Shown: positions 31,551 to 43,544 of the stretch, in pieces | How positions within the stretch are numbered: position 1 is the first letter of the stretch | How the letters are laid out: each line of letters begins with the position of its first letter | Source of the DNA: Oreohelix idahoensis | Lineage: Eukaryota > Mollusca > Gastropoda > Stylommatophora > Oreohelicidae | Direction of reading: 5' to 3' | Length of the DNA stretch: 64,000 nt | Assembly (NCBI GenBank): GCA_024509875.1 | Contig: JAMPIV010022931.1 | Location: 868,001 to 932,000 of the forward strand | The notes under the pieces: model-generated | What the model was told of the DNA's origin: nothing | What the model saw: the letters and a program-made list of their open reading frames with translations, nothing else | Databases searched by the model: none | Position numbers and translations under genes: made by a program

Positions 31551-32663
31551 ACTGGTGGGCCAGCTTTCTGGGTTTGACCTCGCAGAAGTTCAGAAGTCAA
31601 CAGATTACCGATACCAGACCGTTTCCTGTGGCTGATACGACACACTTGCAGTATTGGTTTGCTCTTTGTCAACACTTCGTCACGTGACCTGTCAAGTGAA
31701 TGCAGTATGTAGGCCAGCGTTGTTGACAGTTTTACATTAGACATTACAGAGTTTCACAGAACAGTTGGATCAATTCTTGTCAATGTTAACAGGAAGACAG
31801 TATTTGTGTACTAAGAAGTCCTATTTTCATCGATGGATCTTCTTGTTTTCCATATATGAACTTTAATATTTAAGGCCAGAATGTTTAATTGAATAAAGTG
31901 GCAGTTTGTTTATGTTCATAAAAATAACTTTGCCATTACTGTAAAACTGAGCCTATTTTGCAACACATACTATCATACACATAATTTATATATATTTATG
32001 TTTACATGTTATTTGTTTGTATAGTATGTTAGTTTCTATGTCAGCGGGTTGTGTTTAAGGTTGGGCGGCGTCCTCACAACAGAATATCCCACGTCATAGA
32101 GGGTCCGTTGTGGGCGTTTTCTATAGGTGCAATTTTCTTGATTGAAAATTTGCTGCGACAACTGTTGCTTTTGTGTTAGCTGTGAAGACTGTAATTATTG
32201 TTATTTTTGTAATATTTCTTTGTTCTTTAGTTTTGTTTTGAGTTGTTTGTAATTTGTTGGTCTACTCTTTTCTATCTTTCAGTTCTATTCACAATTTGTA
32301 TTCATATATTGTGACGTCATTGGTGTTGTTATTCTTTGCAGATTCAGTGATTATTTTCATTGATTTCCCTATTTGATTTATTTTGATTTCTGCAAACGTT
32401 CTTGTATTGTCAGTCCTATTTGTACTTTATGTATTCTGTTGGTTGACATATGTTTTATATAGGTATATTTCATAAGACACAATTGCCTGTGCACTGCACT
32501 TGGATTATGGTATAAACCAGTACCTGATTATTATTACTATTATACAAGACCTTATTAAAGGCTTGTGACCCACAGATATTGGGATAGTATACTGATTAAT
32601 CAAATCATTGAGAACTTGTGGTATTATTATTGGTTCAGGTGATTAGTATTATTGTTAGACATC
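31551..32663 (+). other. Leader of the integrase-first element
   Basis: About 1.1 kb between the 5' LTR and the Gag ATG. It is AT-rich, with no recognised gene. Confidence 0.6.
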
Positions 32664-35600
32664 ATGTCTACTTTAGATTACTTCATTACACAAGGGAAAG
32701 CCCTTGATAAGACTGGTCAACAATTAGAACAATGGGCAGTTGCTCAATATGACAAAGCATTAGCTGCAGAAGAGAGAAGAGCTATGGCAGAAGAGAAAAG
32801 ATTAGAAAGAGAAGCTGAGGCTGCTGCTGAACAAAAGAAATTACAGATGCAGGTGGAGGAAAGGAGATTTGAAGCTGAACAAAAAAAATTAGAAAGAGAA
32901 GCTGCTGCGGAACAAAAAAGATTAGACAGTGAAGCTGAACAAAAAAGATTAGACAGGGAAGCTGAACAAAAAAAATTAGAAAGAGAAGCTGCGGCTGAAC
33001 AAAAAAGATTAGACAGTGAAGCTGAACAAAAAAGATTAGACAGGGAAGCTGAACAAAAAAGATTAGACAGGGAGGCTGAACAAAAAAGATTAGATGCTGA
33101 AGAGAAAAAAGCAATAAGAGAACATGAATTTGAGTTGGAGAAATTGAGATTGACAAGTATGAGTAATGTTAATCAGGCATCTAGTGGTAATGGTAAACCT
33201 TCTACTTACAAGGTTAAGGTTCCACCGTTCAATCAGTCCAGTGACGATATTACATTCTGGCTGGATAGATTTGAACGTTCTTGTCGTACACATAATGTGG
33301 ATAAATCACAATACGCTAATCAATTATCAGAAAACTTGAAAGGTGAATCTTTGACTAGATTATGCCTTGTAGGAGAAGCAGATAAGGATAATTATGATGT
33401 CATTAGGGCGGCTTTGATAAAAAAATATCAGCTAAGTGAGGAAGGCTATCGCCTTTTATTTAAGACGATGGTACTTGAGACGGGTGTAGAATTCTCAGAA
33501 TTCACTGCAAAGGCACGTCTCACAGTTGATCGTTGGATTGAGCTTTCCAAAACAGAAAAAACGTATGAAGGACTTATGGATTTGTTGCTCAGAGATAAGA
33601 TTATGTCATGTGTGAACAAACCTTTCCTTGAATTTATACATGAGCGTAAACCCAAATCTCTAAAAGAAATGGAAGAATATTGTTCCCAATATGTCACTGC
33701 ACACCCCGACGTGACTTTTGGCAACACTAAGATTAAGGAGAGTATGCCAGTTGCTTCAGCAACACCATACAATCCCAGTTATTCACACAGATTTCAGGGA
33801 CCTCAAAACAGATTTGATAAAAAAGGTAACCATAATAGTTATCAAAACCAAGGTAACCAATCATTTCAGGGTTCTTCTTCAAAGAACTGGAGACGACCTG
33901 ATAGCTCTCGACACAGGGGTGGTCATAATTATAGGAATTTCCGTAGAGGAAGTAATTATAGAAACTATCAGGGTTATCCGTCTTGGAGTCAACAAGATCA
34001 TAATTACAGAGATACTCATTATAATGAATATGATAATGGTAACCAAGGGAACTATGACTCAAACCCAAATAGGGGTTACAATAGAGGTAACAATAACTAC
34101 AGAGGTGATAATAACCGAGGTAGATCTCAAAACAAAAGACATAAACCACATTTTCAGGCAAACTCTGTACAACAAGAGTCCCATGAAGCCTATAAACAGA
34201 GTAAAGATAATAATGATGCTAGTAATATGGCATGTGCCGCTTTTGATTTTGGGAGAGCATCTCAGTGCCCCCAATGCAAAACGTTATTTGAGCCAACCAC
34301 AGTGTCTACTTTAAGCTGTGGCCATCCTCTTCCTGCTCTTCCGGCATCAGTCGCGCATGATGGAAGAGGGTCTCTTGTCTTACATAAGGGTTTAGTGAAT
34401 AACAATCCAGTCTCTGTGCTATTTGATTCTGGATGCACCACAATTGGTGTTAGGCAGTCACTCGTAGATCCTTCCCGTGCCACTGGACAAGTAGTCAAAT
34501 GTGTAACATTTGGCGGCACATTAGAGAAATACTCTACTGCTATCATTAGGATTGCTACTCCTTTCTTTACGGGAGATGTACACGCATGTCTTCTTCCGAA
34601 TCCGATCGCTGACCTCATCATCGGTCGCATTCATGGAGTCAAGGAATGCACTCCGCAACAAATTTCCACGTGGGAAAGGCAAAACATGCAGATTGCTAAC
34701 GCTGTAGTCACTAGAGCTCAGGCTCTTAATGTGCCTCAAACTTCATCTATTGAAGATAATGAAGTGCATAACCAAGATAATCCCTTGGTAATTTCTCGTG
34801 ACTCGTTTATAAAACAGCAAGAAGATGATCCCACTCTGAAGAAATTCTTCATTCTTGCAACTAAAGGTGATCCGAATAAGGACACAAGTCGTAAATCGTG
34901 GATTACAAAGAAGAATGGCGTACTTGTACGTATGGTTCAAGACTCCATTACGTCAAGTCATTCTCAAATCCTGGTTCCCAAGAATTTGAGAGTTAAAATT
35001 TTGCAGCACGCTCACGACTCTCAGTGTGCTGGACACATGGGTTTTTCCCGTACTAAGTCAAGAGTCCTTGCGGCTTTCTTTTGGCCATTGGTAAACAAGG
35101 ACATACGTATTTATTGTCGATCTTGTAAAGTATGTCAGGAAGTTAAATCCAAAGGTCCACGGCATGCTGCACCCATTCAGGCGGCGGACATTCCTATTCG
35201 GCCGTTTCAAAAAATGGCCATAGACATTATTGGTCCATTTAAGATCAAGTCTGCCAGAGGACATCAGTTTATCTTGACGTGTGTTGATATGTGCACACGT
35301 TGGCCAGAGGCTATTCCTCTGAAGAGCATTACTACTGCTGATATTGCAGATGCTCTTTGGCTTATATTTTCTCGTCTGGGGTTCCCCGGAGAGATATTGT
35401 CAGACCATGGCACCCAACTAATATCAGATACCATGTCTCAAGTAATGTCTACCCTGCAGATAGATAGATCTTTAAGTAGTATCTACCATCCAATGTCTAA
35501 TGGTATGGTCGAACGCCTTAATAGAACACTTAAAAACTTACTGGGGAAGATAACTGAGGATCATCCTCAAGACTGGGACAGAGTTTTACCTGCGGCCCTC

Positions 35601-35876
35601 TTCGCTTACAGAGAGGTACCCAATGAACATACGGGATTTTCTCCCTTTGAACTCGTCTTTGGCGCGCGTCCGCGTGGCCCTATGTCGTTGCTTCACGATC
35701 TCATAACATCTGACAATATTGACGATGACACAAAGTCATCCTACGAATATGTCATCGCGTTGAGACAAAAAATTATCGAAGCATGCAAATTAGCAACTTC
35801 TTCTTCTGAATTTGCGAAACAGAAGGCAAGGCAATTTGCCAATAAGAAGATGCTTACGACAACTTTGTCCTGGTGA
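32664..35876 (+). CDS. Gag-protease-integrase polyprotein
   Basis: The ATG at 32664 (MSTLDYF) starts a frame of about 1070 codons. Residues about 30-165 are a charged coiled coil built from tandem copies of an EAEQKRLDRE-type unit. A Gag/capsid-like domain follows at about 175-340 (ITFWLDRFERSC, RYLL-like helices). Next come an Asn/Arg/Gly/Tyr-rich segment (about 375-500) and a CPQC motif. A protease with LFDSGCTT, where Ser replaces the usual Thr of DTG, lies near residue 590. Integrase follows, with an HHCC zinc domain (HDSQ-CAGHMGF...CRSCKVC) and the DDE residues in MAIDIIGPF, ILSDHGTQ and MVERLNRTLK. The frame runs out of register at about 35850, where the next ORF takes over one base on. 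The domain order places integrase before RT. Confidence 0.88.
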   Translation: MSTLDYFITQGKALDKTGQQLEQWAVAQYDKALAAEERRAMAEEKRLEREAEAAAEQKKLQMQVEERRFEAEQKKLEREAAAEQKRLDSEAEQKRLDREAEQKKLEREAAAEQKRLDSEAEQKRLDREAEQKRLDREAEQKRLDAEEKKAIREHEFELEKLRLTSMSNVNQASSGNGKPSTYKVKVPPFNQSSDDITFWLDRFERSCRTHNVDKSQYANQLSENLKGESLTRLCLVGEADKDNYDVIRAALIKKYQLSEEGYRLLFKTMVLETGVEFSEFTAKARLTVDRWIELSKTEKTYEGLMDLLLRDKIMSCVNKPFLEFIHERKPKSLKEMEEYCSQYVTAHPDVTFGNTKIKESMPVASATPYNPSYSHRFQGPQNRFDKKGNHNSYQNQGNQSFQGSSSKNWRRPDSSRHRGGHNYRNFRRGSNYRNYQGYPSWSQQDHNYRDTHYNEYDNGNQGNYDSNPNRGYNRGNNNYRGDNNRGRSQNKRHKPHFQANSVQQESHEAYKQSKDNNDASNMACAAFDFGRASQCPQCKTLFEPTTVSTLSCGHPLPALPASVAHDGRGSLVLHKGLVNNNPVSVLFDSGCTTIGVRQSLVDPSRATGQVVKCVTFGGTLEKYSTAIIRIATPFFTGDVHACLLPNPIADLIIGRIHGVKECTPQQISTWERQNMQIANAVVTRAQALNVPQTSSIEDNEVHNQDNPLVISRDSFIKQQEDDPTLKKFFILATKGDPNKDTSRKSWITKKNGVLVRMVQDSITSSHSQILVPKNLRVKILQHAHDSQCAGHMGFSRTKSRVLAAFFWPLVNKDIRIYCRSCKVCQEVKSKGPRHAAPIQAADIPIRPFQKMAIDIIGPFKIKSARGHQFILTCVDMCTRWPEAIPLKSITTADIADALWLIFSRLGFPGEILSDHGTQLISDTMSQVMSTLQIDRSLSSIYHPMSNGMVERLNRTLKNLLGKITEDHPQDWDRVLPAALFAYREVPNEHTGFSPFELVFGARPRGPMSLLHDLITSDNIDDDTKSSYEYVIALRQKIIEACKLATSSSEFAKQKARQFANKKMLTTTLSW

Positions 35877-37605
35877 CAAAGCATTTGTATTACTACCTTG
35901 TAGGGAAAACAGATTACTTATTTCTTGGAAAGGTCCGTACGATATAATATCGAAAATTTCCGATGTCGACTATATTGTCGATATTGATGGGAAGCATAAA
36001 ACCTTCCACATCAATATGCTTACTGAATTCCATGAACGTCCGGATTATTTGCAACCCATTTTCCAAGCAACGGACAATTCTCCAGTACAACATGGTCATT
36101 ACTCATCACTGTCCGTGATACAGGATGAGGAAACAAGTTTTTCAGATGTAAATCTTCCTCTTCCAATGATCCCACTTCATTCCAGTGAATCATGGAAGAA
36201 CGTTACTGTCTCTCCTGATTTGTCTCTAGGAGAACAGCGACAAGTTTCAACTATGTTGCAAACATTTCAGGATGTACTCACTGACATCCCTGGACAAACG
36301 AATGTCATTCAACATGACATTGTTCTAACTGACCATACTCCTATTAGGGTTAGACCTTATCCTATACCTATACATTTTCAAGCACAGGTCGAGAAAGAGT
36401 TGGATGAGATGATAGATTTGAAAATAATCGAACCATCCACCTCTGCATATTCTTCGCCGATGGTTATTGTGCGTAAAAAAGACAATAACATACGTCTTTG
36501 CGTTGACTATCGAAAATTGAATCAAGTAACGAAGTTCGATGCCGAACCTATGCCTTTACTGGAAGAGCTACTTACTCGACTCTCCAAATCTCATTTTTTC
36601 ACTAAACTTGATTTGTCTAAAGGATATTGGCAAGTTCCTTTATCTGAACGCGCCAAACCTCTCACGGCTTTTTCAACACCTAGAGGTTTGTTCCAATGGA
36701 ATTTTATGCCTTTCGGTCTTATGAACGCACCAGCTACGTTCGTACGCATGATGCGCCGAATCCTATCTTATCGGTCAGATGTCATTGCATATCTAGACGA
36801 CATCTGTCTTTTCAGCGATACTTGGGAAGATCACTATTCAGGGTTAGATGAATTGCTGTCTACTTTGCGTGAGCACAACCTGACAGCGAAACCCTCTAAA
36901 GCCTATATTGGTTTTAGCGAAATTTCTTTCCTAGGCCACCGAGTTGGTCATGGTTTCCTAAAGACAGAGGACCATAATACTAGTAAGATACTTAACATCT
37001 CAATCCCTAAGACTAAAAAACAGGTGAGAAGTCTGTTAGGTCTTATTCAATTTTATGGCAGATTCATTCAGAATCTATCCTCTATCATGGCACCTCTCTC
37101 AACACTTCTAAAGAAAGGTTCGCCTAATGTGGTCCACTGGTCTCAGGAATGCCAATGCTCTCTGGATAAGATTAAAACATTGTTTTCAACACCACCTATT
37201 TTAGTGCTACCCACTAAAGATAAGACATTCGTTCTTCGTAGTGACGCTTCATCCACTGGGATTGGAGCGGCACTAATGCAAGAGTACTCTGGAACTCTGC
37301 ATCCTGTAATGTATATTTCCAGAAAACTTAATGCGGCAGAAAGGAATTATTCGGTTTTAGACCGTGAGCTATTAGCTATGGTTTGGTCGATCCTCAAACT
37401 ACAGAGATTACTTCTAGGCGCACATTTCATAGTAGAAACCGACCAAAAAGCTCTTACTGCTATACAGAGTAAGAATTTGAAGAGCTCGAGGTCTACTCGA
37501 TATGCAATTGCTCTTCAACCTTTTCATTTCTCTGTGCGAGCTATTCGTGGATCAGATAATGTGATGGCAGACATTCTGTCAAGATGCCCACATGATTCCA
37601 CATAA
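35812..37605 (+). CDS. Integrase C-terminus, reverse transcriptase and RNase H
   Basis: The sense part begins at about 35850 with the GPY/F-type end of integrase (PGDKAFVLLP, WKGPYDII). RT follows with VRKKDNNIRLCVDYRKLN, the palm Asp in TKLDLSKGYWQV, LFQWNFMPFGLMNAP and the catalytic IAYLDDICLF, then FLGHRVG. RNase H has its acidic residues in RSDASSTG, DRELLAM, ETDQKAL and VMADILSR. All key residues are intact. The frame is +1 relative to the upstream ORF and overlaps it by 65 bases. Most likely a one-base change broke a single polyprotein; programmed frameshifting is possible. RT copies the element RNA and RNase H removes it. Confidence 0.9.
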   Translation: MRNRRQGNLPIRRCLRQLCPGDKAFVLLPCRENRLLISWKGPYDIISKISDVDYIVDIDGKHKTFHINMLTEFHERPDYLQPIFQATDNSPVQHGHYSSLSVIQDEETSFSDVNLPLPMIPLHSSESWKNVTVSPDLSLGEQRQVSTMLQTFQDVLTDIPGQTNVIQHDIVLTDHTPIRVRPYPIPIHFQAQVEKELDEMIDLKIIEPSTSAYSSPMVIVRKKDNNIRLCVDYRKLNQVTKFDAEPMPLLEELLTRLSKSHFFTKLDLSKGYWQVPLSERAKPLTAFSTPRGLFQWNFMPFGLMNAPATFVRMMRRILSYRSDVIAYLDDICLFSDTWEDHYSGLDELLSTLREHNLTAKPSKAYIGFSEISFLGHRVGHGFLKTEDHNTSKILNISIPKTKKQVRSLLGLIQFYGRFIQNLSSIMAPLSTLLKKGSPNVVHWSQECQCSLDKIKTLFSTPPILVLPTKDKTFVLRSDASSTGIGAALMQEYSGTLHPVMYISRKLNAAERNYSVLDRELLAMVWSILKLQRLLLGAHFIVETDQKALTAIQSKNLKSSRSTRYAIALQPFHFSVRAIRGSDNVMADILSRCPHDST

Positions 37606-38091
37606 CTATTAGGGCTTAGACTTCTTGATATGTCTAGTTCTATAGTAGTTCATTTTCTATATCATGATAGATACACATTTGTAATTTAATAATATAATGA
37701 TTGTATCACTACATAGCGGTTCATGGATGTTTATTCACCGCTGTGCTTTGATGATTTTTTCTTCATAAATCATAAATTTAAGATATCTAATACGAAATGA
37801 TGATATGAATTTTTTAGGCATTGTGTAATTGCCAGAATTGTATTATACTTTGATGACACCTTCCTGGAAAAATATACTTGTAGAGAAATAATTTCTCTCA
37901 GTTTATGAGACACATTCTCATCAGTCGCTCCATAAGTCGACTTAGCCTCATATTAGGCGTTATAGGTATTCCTGATATTTTCATCTGCGCATTATTCATG
38001 CGTTGTGAGCCTATTGTACGTTGCTCCTAGATGTATTTCAAAAAAAAAAAAAAGTTCCATTTTTTTTTTTTCCCGGGAGGTGTGGTAAGAC
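37606..38091 (+). other. 3' untranslated region and purine tract
   Basis: AT-rich, with A and T homopolymers at 38039-38071. A purine-rich segment, CGGGAGGTGTGGTAAGA, at about 38074-38090 precedes the 3' LTR and is the likely polypurine tract. Confidence 0.55.
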
Positions 38092-39576
38092 TGTTACGTG
38101 CAGTCTTTGATATCTTACAATATTATACATAGGTAATTTTTTTGTGCTTAAGGGAAAGTCATTATTGAGTTACTTCCCTTGAAAGTTGTGCCATCTCTTC
38201 GATCAAACTCCGCGGATAAATCCATTTTACTGCGATTTATTCGTTGTTTGGGTAATAATAGATTGTTCTTGCTTCAGAATATCTATGGCCTGAATTTATG
38301 TGTATTGTTTGTCTGAGTAGGACGAGTCTGTCTTATATCTGTATATCTTTACATATCTAAGTCGAACTATATGTTCTGTTGTCTCTAGAGAGGTCAAAGG
38401 CTATTCGGCGGATGTGTCGCTAGAGTGTGGTGTGATTTGGCTTCGTCCTGATAGGGACTGTGTGTTTTTCCTATGTCGGCCTGTCGCCGGGAAAAAGTGA
38501 TCTCAGTATTTGTGGGGAAAGTGATAGTCGTCTAAACCTATCGTGTATGCTTTACCCCAGTGTTTATTCATATTGCCAAGGAATGGCAGTTTCATATTTC
38601 CTCTACCAAGGTAATCAAAGACACTCTTATGAACTCTCGATCGAAGCCACCATTTTCGATAGTTACGATTTGAATGTCTAAGAGAATATATTTGACTCGA
38701 TGAAAACGACTTCGATTCCTAGCAGCACTATATTCTGTAGAATGCAGTCAATTGTTCATGATCAAATCTACAGAGCAATGCAATGTTTTATGAATGACTA
38801 ACTTTAGGACAGATTCATTATCTGCATCCAAACGTGAGTGACAGTTCACGAGTGAAGCCATCTTGGAACCAAAACATGTAGCGACTTTCAAGAAGAGAAA
38901 GGGGATGCCCGTATTATCGCTTGTTTAGTCCAGAGATCACTGCTACACATGAGAACCCGTTATTAGCGGTTCAATATTATTATATGAAAAAAATATGTGC
39001 TGAACATTATGTGGGAGAATCGTCGCTAAACGAGATTAGGTTTAGAAGCCATCTGAAATATTGTTTATAAGCTGACGTGCTCAGTCAGTGAAGTCAGATG
39101 ATTTATATGTATGGGCGATGCTGAGGGCTTGGCTACTGACAGTCCATTATAATATTAATCTACATGAGTGCCCATGTAACATAACATTGCAAGACCATTT
39201 ATCCACTGTACTATGATGTATTATGCCAACCTGTGATTTGTCACTATCTGTGCTGTCGAGTGTGTACGTCCAATTAAACTTTAGAAAAGGTACACAGTCG
39301 TTGGTGTCGATGACTTCTAGTCATACATGAGTGTGAGAAAAGAACATTTGTCAACAACACGAACCCTTATCATCATTCGCACATTGTACACTCAATCCAT
39401 GTCTACACACCACTGCGTAGGTCAAGTTGACATTCCATACACTACAGTGGAGCAAACAACACCATAGAGATCTTATCAACTGATGATGATGATGATGTCT
39501 GCTTCCATCCACTTATATCTATCTTTTGGTGGATATCATTAACGGGAATAAAAATCCAACATTATCAACCTTATCA
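38092..39576 (+). repeat. 3' LTR of the integrase-first element
   Basis: 1485 bp ending TTATCA immediately before the ATGTA target copy. It is nearly identical to 30067-31550. Confidence 0.92.
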
Positions 39577-39647
39577 ATGTACTCGATACATTATGTAATC
39601 CAATTATCCGAACATTTGATTATCCGAACAATGCTCGGTCCCATGGG

Positions 39648-39671
39648 GTTCAGATAAATGGAGTTCTACTG
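39648..39671 (-). repeat. Tigger right terminal inverted repeat
   Basis: Complement of the left terminal repeat, ending CTACTG next to TA. Two ATTATCCGAAC motifs lie just inside it at 39603-39631. Confidence 0.9.
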
Positions 39672-39852
<181 letters not shown>

Positions 39853-40139
39853 CCCTTAAGGTAGCAGGTGTTCAAGCGTTAGTGGAACACCAGCATAGAG
39901 GGGTAGACAACAACTCATAATATCTGACCAGAGAATTCTCCTGGGAATGCAACTTCAAGAAGATTTTGAGTAACATGTTGAAATGATTACCCCAAATTTC
40001 CCAGGTATCAAAAACAGGGGACACCTGCACGCTTCGAGCGACTTTTCCTGCCGTAAGTCTGGCGTAATAGTGGTCCCTGAAACATTGAAAAGCGAAAGCC
40101 GTCCCCAGTGTCTTTTTACCACCCGTGTATCTGCATAAT

Positions 40140-40556
40140 ATGATGGCATTCCATGGAGCACTGAGACGGGGTCCCGGGGACATAAAGTACACTCGAAGAA
40201 ACACCGCGCTGTGGGTGAATGTAATAGGATTTGCACGTGGACAGCAAAGGCGGCTTATCATCCCCGGACTCAAAGAAACAAAACGAAGAGTTGTAAACGC
40301 TTCGAAGATTACTCTGACCAACTTAACAGACAAGGGGAGTGAACCTGTCCTAGTAAGAGTGACAGCGAGTACTCCCCTTTCATCTACAGAAAAGAAATTA
40401 GAGAAAAGAAATAATGCAAGTGGTAATAACAGTCAAGAAGAAATGAGGGGTGGGGGTGTCGCTCCACCCGTGCCCAACAATTTATTACCCATCTTCGTCA
40501 CACTGATTCATACAAAAGCAGTTCTCTCTATAATTAAATCGACTTGTAATTTGTAA
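40140..40556 (+). CDS. Unrecognised ORF of about 138 codons
   Basis: An ATG at 40140 opens a frame to a TAA at 40554-40556. The product is basic in its first half (for example RRGPGDIKYTRR and ETKRRVV) with a hydrophobic end. No family or domain was recognised. Local base composition is less AT-rich than the flanks, which slightly favours a coding or formerly coding segment. It could be a chance frame in an unidentified repeat. Confidence 0.25.
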   Translation: MMAFHGALRRGPGDIKYTRRNTALWVNVIGFARGQQRRLIIPGLKETKRRVVNASKITLTNLTDKGSEPVLVRVTASTPLSSTEKKLEKRNNASGNNSQEEMRGGGVAPPVPNNLLPIFVTLIHTKAVLSIIKSTCNL

Positions 40557-43544
40557 ATACATATATCAAGTTTAATAATCAATTATTGTTTAACACGAGT
40601 AAATAAATAAGTGATGTGTATGAATTTACACTATATAGTTTTTCCTCATCGACAACTGGTGAGAGTGGTTTCACGTGATGGTGATAATTTTTTTTTTTTT
40701 TTGCTATGGCCTGGTTAAAATAACTTTAAAGGCTAGATGCTGAAACTGGTTTTTCATGACTATCATTATCATGAGCTGAGGTTGCCAGCCTATTGTAGAC
40801 ATGTACAACCACCTGCAAGTTAAACTTGTCACATGCAAAATATAAAATGATAAGATGTTCAACTTATCCAGTATCGGGTGATAATTTACATACGCCTGGC
40901 AAAGGAAGATTTCCGTATAACGTTGGGCTACGGATTATGATTCCGCCTTACGTTACGTCTGTGACAGCGCCATTTTCGTCATTTTCTCCTTCCTGCTGCG
41001 GAATTTTCGTCAGCGCCATCTTCTTCATGATCTAAAAATAGAACATTAGTCATGTCTGCTGACAGAACAACAGCAAATCAGAGGTATACTAAACGCGCAA
41101 AGCTTAGAATTTCAATCTTCTCTGTCATTTCGATTGCAGAGCTCCAGGAGAGAAGTCGCCGAACCAGAGTTGAAGTAAAGTTGCCTTGGACACGTGAGTA
41201 AATTTAGATAGAATATTATTCGTTAACATTTTGAAGTCCTGATAGTGTTAGAGAGAATATAGGACTATAAGTACACTATTAATTTGGCGTCGTGTTTAAA
41301 TAATTATATGGTCCATTCAAAATTATTTATTTCGCGCGCAGTTGGTTTTAGATCTAAATTTATTCGGACATGGCGTGACTGGAGTAGATGGTCCGTGTTC
41401 AGGAACTATAACACGTGGCCGGTACTGGAACTGACATTTTCAGTTATTACATTTGTGTAAATGAAATGACTGGTTCAGTATTTCTATATTGTTTGGGGTT
41501 AAGGAAACCTTCAATGATGTTGTGTAAATCCGACACGTAGTCGGTTTGAATAATATTTAATTGTGGCGCGATTTAGATTGTTATATTTATTAACTACGGT
41601 ACTGATGCCAAAATAGTTTACTTTAGTATGGCGAGTGCTGCAATTTATTAATATATTACAGCTTACTTGAATAAAAGTATGTGCTTCGTCAGCAATGTTA
41701 GACTGATAATTTGGTGTAAATATCAGTAAGATCGGCTGTAGCTAATTTGTGTTCTCTTTCTCAGTTTGAAAGTCCTTTTTACAGTGTAAAATCACAATTG
41801 GTTATCTGTAGCTTTTTAAATAGCTCTGTTAAGCCATTATTTCTATAATAATTAGTATTATAATGTGAGGTTACTATAGAATTTACAACCACACGGCTTT
41901 AGGTGGGTTGTTAGCGTGGCTGTATGCTGTTTTTGCAAGATGGAGTAACCATGAGAGCACGTGGTACTACTGTGTGCCTTTGGGTAATTGATCATGGCTG
42001 ACTGTGGTGAACGTATGTTTCTGAATGGTAAGTGTTATTACTTATGCTAGTTATGTTTCACTTAGACATTGTTTTTATATACTGTTTTTCAGAACGTCCA
42101 CGAACACTGTCTGTGTGTTCAGTAAAAATAAATGTTGTTCTATATAAGGCATTGTGTTGCTTGAATTGCTAAATCTGTTGCTGAGGGGGTTGCAAGCATC
42201 CAATAATTGCAACCCCTGCCAAACGATCTTTATTTCAATTTTCTTAGTGCATGGGTCTTGGGTGTGAGGAAGCTACGTCGACATAGGTTTGCCTCAACCA
42301 CACCTAGCCCTGTAACACTTCAATTCCCAATGTTATCCCGTATATAGGTTCCGAGGACTTTGTGGTTAACAGTATTGTAAACCCAAGTTTTCTTTCTGGT
42401 TAATTTAAGAAGATCCTCAATACGTAGTCCAATCCTCTTTATTGAAACCCTACTTGTCTGAAAGTGTGATCTTGAATCAGTGGAACACGGTTCCGGAGTC
42501 TAACCTCGAGCTACAATATAAAAGACTTTTTCACCATCCTTCCATAATAATTCATCCACTATTAATGCTACCGCATTTTAGATTTCTGCAATTCGTAGCA
42601 ACCCTCATCTTAATTAACAGGAGCCCGCCCGCAGTAATGTTGCATTTCTTCCACATCAAAGTACATTCGCAGTTTATCTTCCAATTACTATACGGGACGC
42701 ATGGTTGCCATGCTTGGTGTGAACAAGTACGTTCACGCCTATGTTTGCTTTACACAGGTAAGGCAGATTTGTCTGTCTGCTCCTTGCTTTGTTATTAACG
42801 TTATCTCTACCCAGGATAGATCATGAGAAAATAACAACGCGAAATATGTGTCATGCGTTATAATATGAGAGAAATTACGAGTAAAGAAGAAATTAATGGA
42901 AGGCACAATACAGAGAAAAAGACAGGTAGAACACTATAAAATGAAGAGCACGGTCATTTTCTTAACAATAGAACTTGATTCTCCGAGTAATTGCCTTTTT
43001 TTATGGAAAACATTAATGTCTTTAATGGTTTTGAACAATATTTATTGAGCTACGGGTTGGGATTCCGTTATTTTGAATTGTATTTCAGTTGTTCTGTGAT
43101 TTTACATGTGTATTTATATAGATTTTCTGACTTGCGTTTTTCGTTGTAGTTTAATTTTAATTTTTTTTTTCTTCAGACTTCAATGTCCAGAGTGATAGTT
43201 CCTACTAGAATACATTCTAGACTTTATTGTTTAGGATACCTTCTATTGATGGACGATTAGTTTGAATAGCAAAACACCCATTTGGTTGTTCTCTTTAACT
43301 TGTGTTTATTACTTTGCAGTATGTTGAGGCGGAATTGTTTCGTGTCTTACATGTATGGGACATGGAAAGTTTGTTTTACATTGCCTGTTCTAAAAATTAC
43401 TGCAACTAGTGCTAATTGTAACCTTATCTGTTCTGCAAGTGATTCGCAAGAAAGCGTCTGCCAGGTTTACACCTCGACGACTTGCATATACTTTAAACAA
43501 ATGCTATTTATTACATTAAGTTTGGTAGTAGTAGAAGCCTGCTC
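40557..43544. other. About 3 kb without recognised genes
   Basis: No transposon or RNA gene was identified. Two small exon-like arrangements were noticed. The first, at 41140-41193, is preceded by a pyrimidine-rich tract ending CAG and followed by GTGAGT. The second has an ATG at 41994 followed by an in-frame donor-like GGTAAGT at 42027. Both are weak. This is the longest stretch of the window that might be host gene or intron. Confidence 0.4.
41140..41193 (+). other. Possible 54-bp internal exon
   Basis: The segment is bounded by a T/C-rich tract ending GATTGCAG and by GTGAGTAAA, good acceptor and donor matches. One phase is open and reads LQERSRRTRVEVKLPWT. Without neighbouring exons or transcript evidence it stays speculative. 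Confidence 0.25.

Larger units (their letters stand above)
30067..39576 (+). mobile_element. Integrase-first Ty3-like LTR retrotransposon (Gmr1-like order), nearly complete
   Basis: LTRs of about 1.48 kb (TGTTACGTGC...TTATCA) bound the element. ATGTA at 30062-30066 and 39577-39581 is a perfect 5-bp target duplication within the Tigger 3' region. The coding order is Gag, protease, integrase, then RT and RNase H. In most Ty3/gypsy elements integrase comes last. The RT sequence is nonetheless of Ty3 type. Elements with this order are known from animals and are called Gmr1-like. One frame change in the integrase C-terminus separates the two ORFs. Noticed LTR differences are few, so the insertion is young. 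Confidence 0.9.

Noticed and set aside
33733..34314. Long frames opposite and beside the Asn/Arg/Gly/Tyr-rich part of Gag
   Set aside because: Low-complexity coding sequence gives spurious frames. The Gag-protease-integrase frame accounts for the region.
39872..40333. 153-codon minus-strand frame with several Cys
   Set aside because: It overlaps another open frame on the plus strand, and neither shows a recognisable motif. The minus frame has no independent support.
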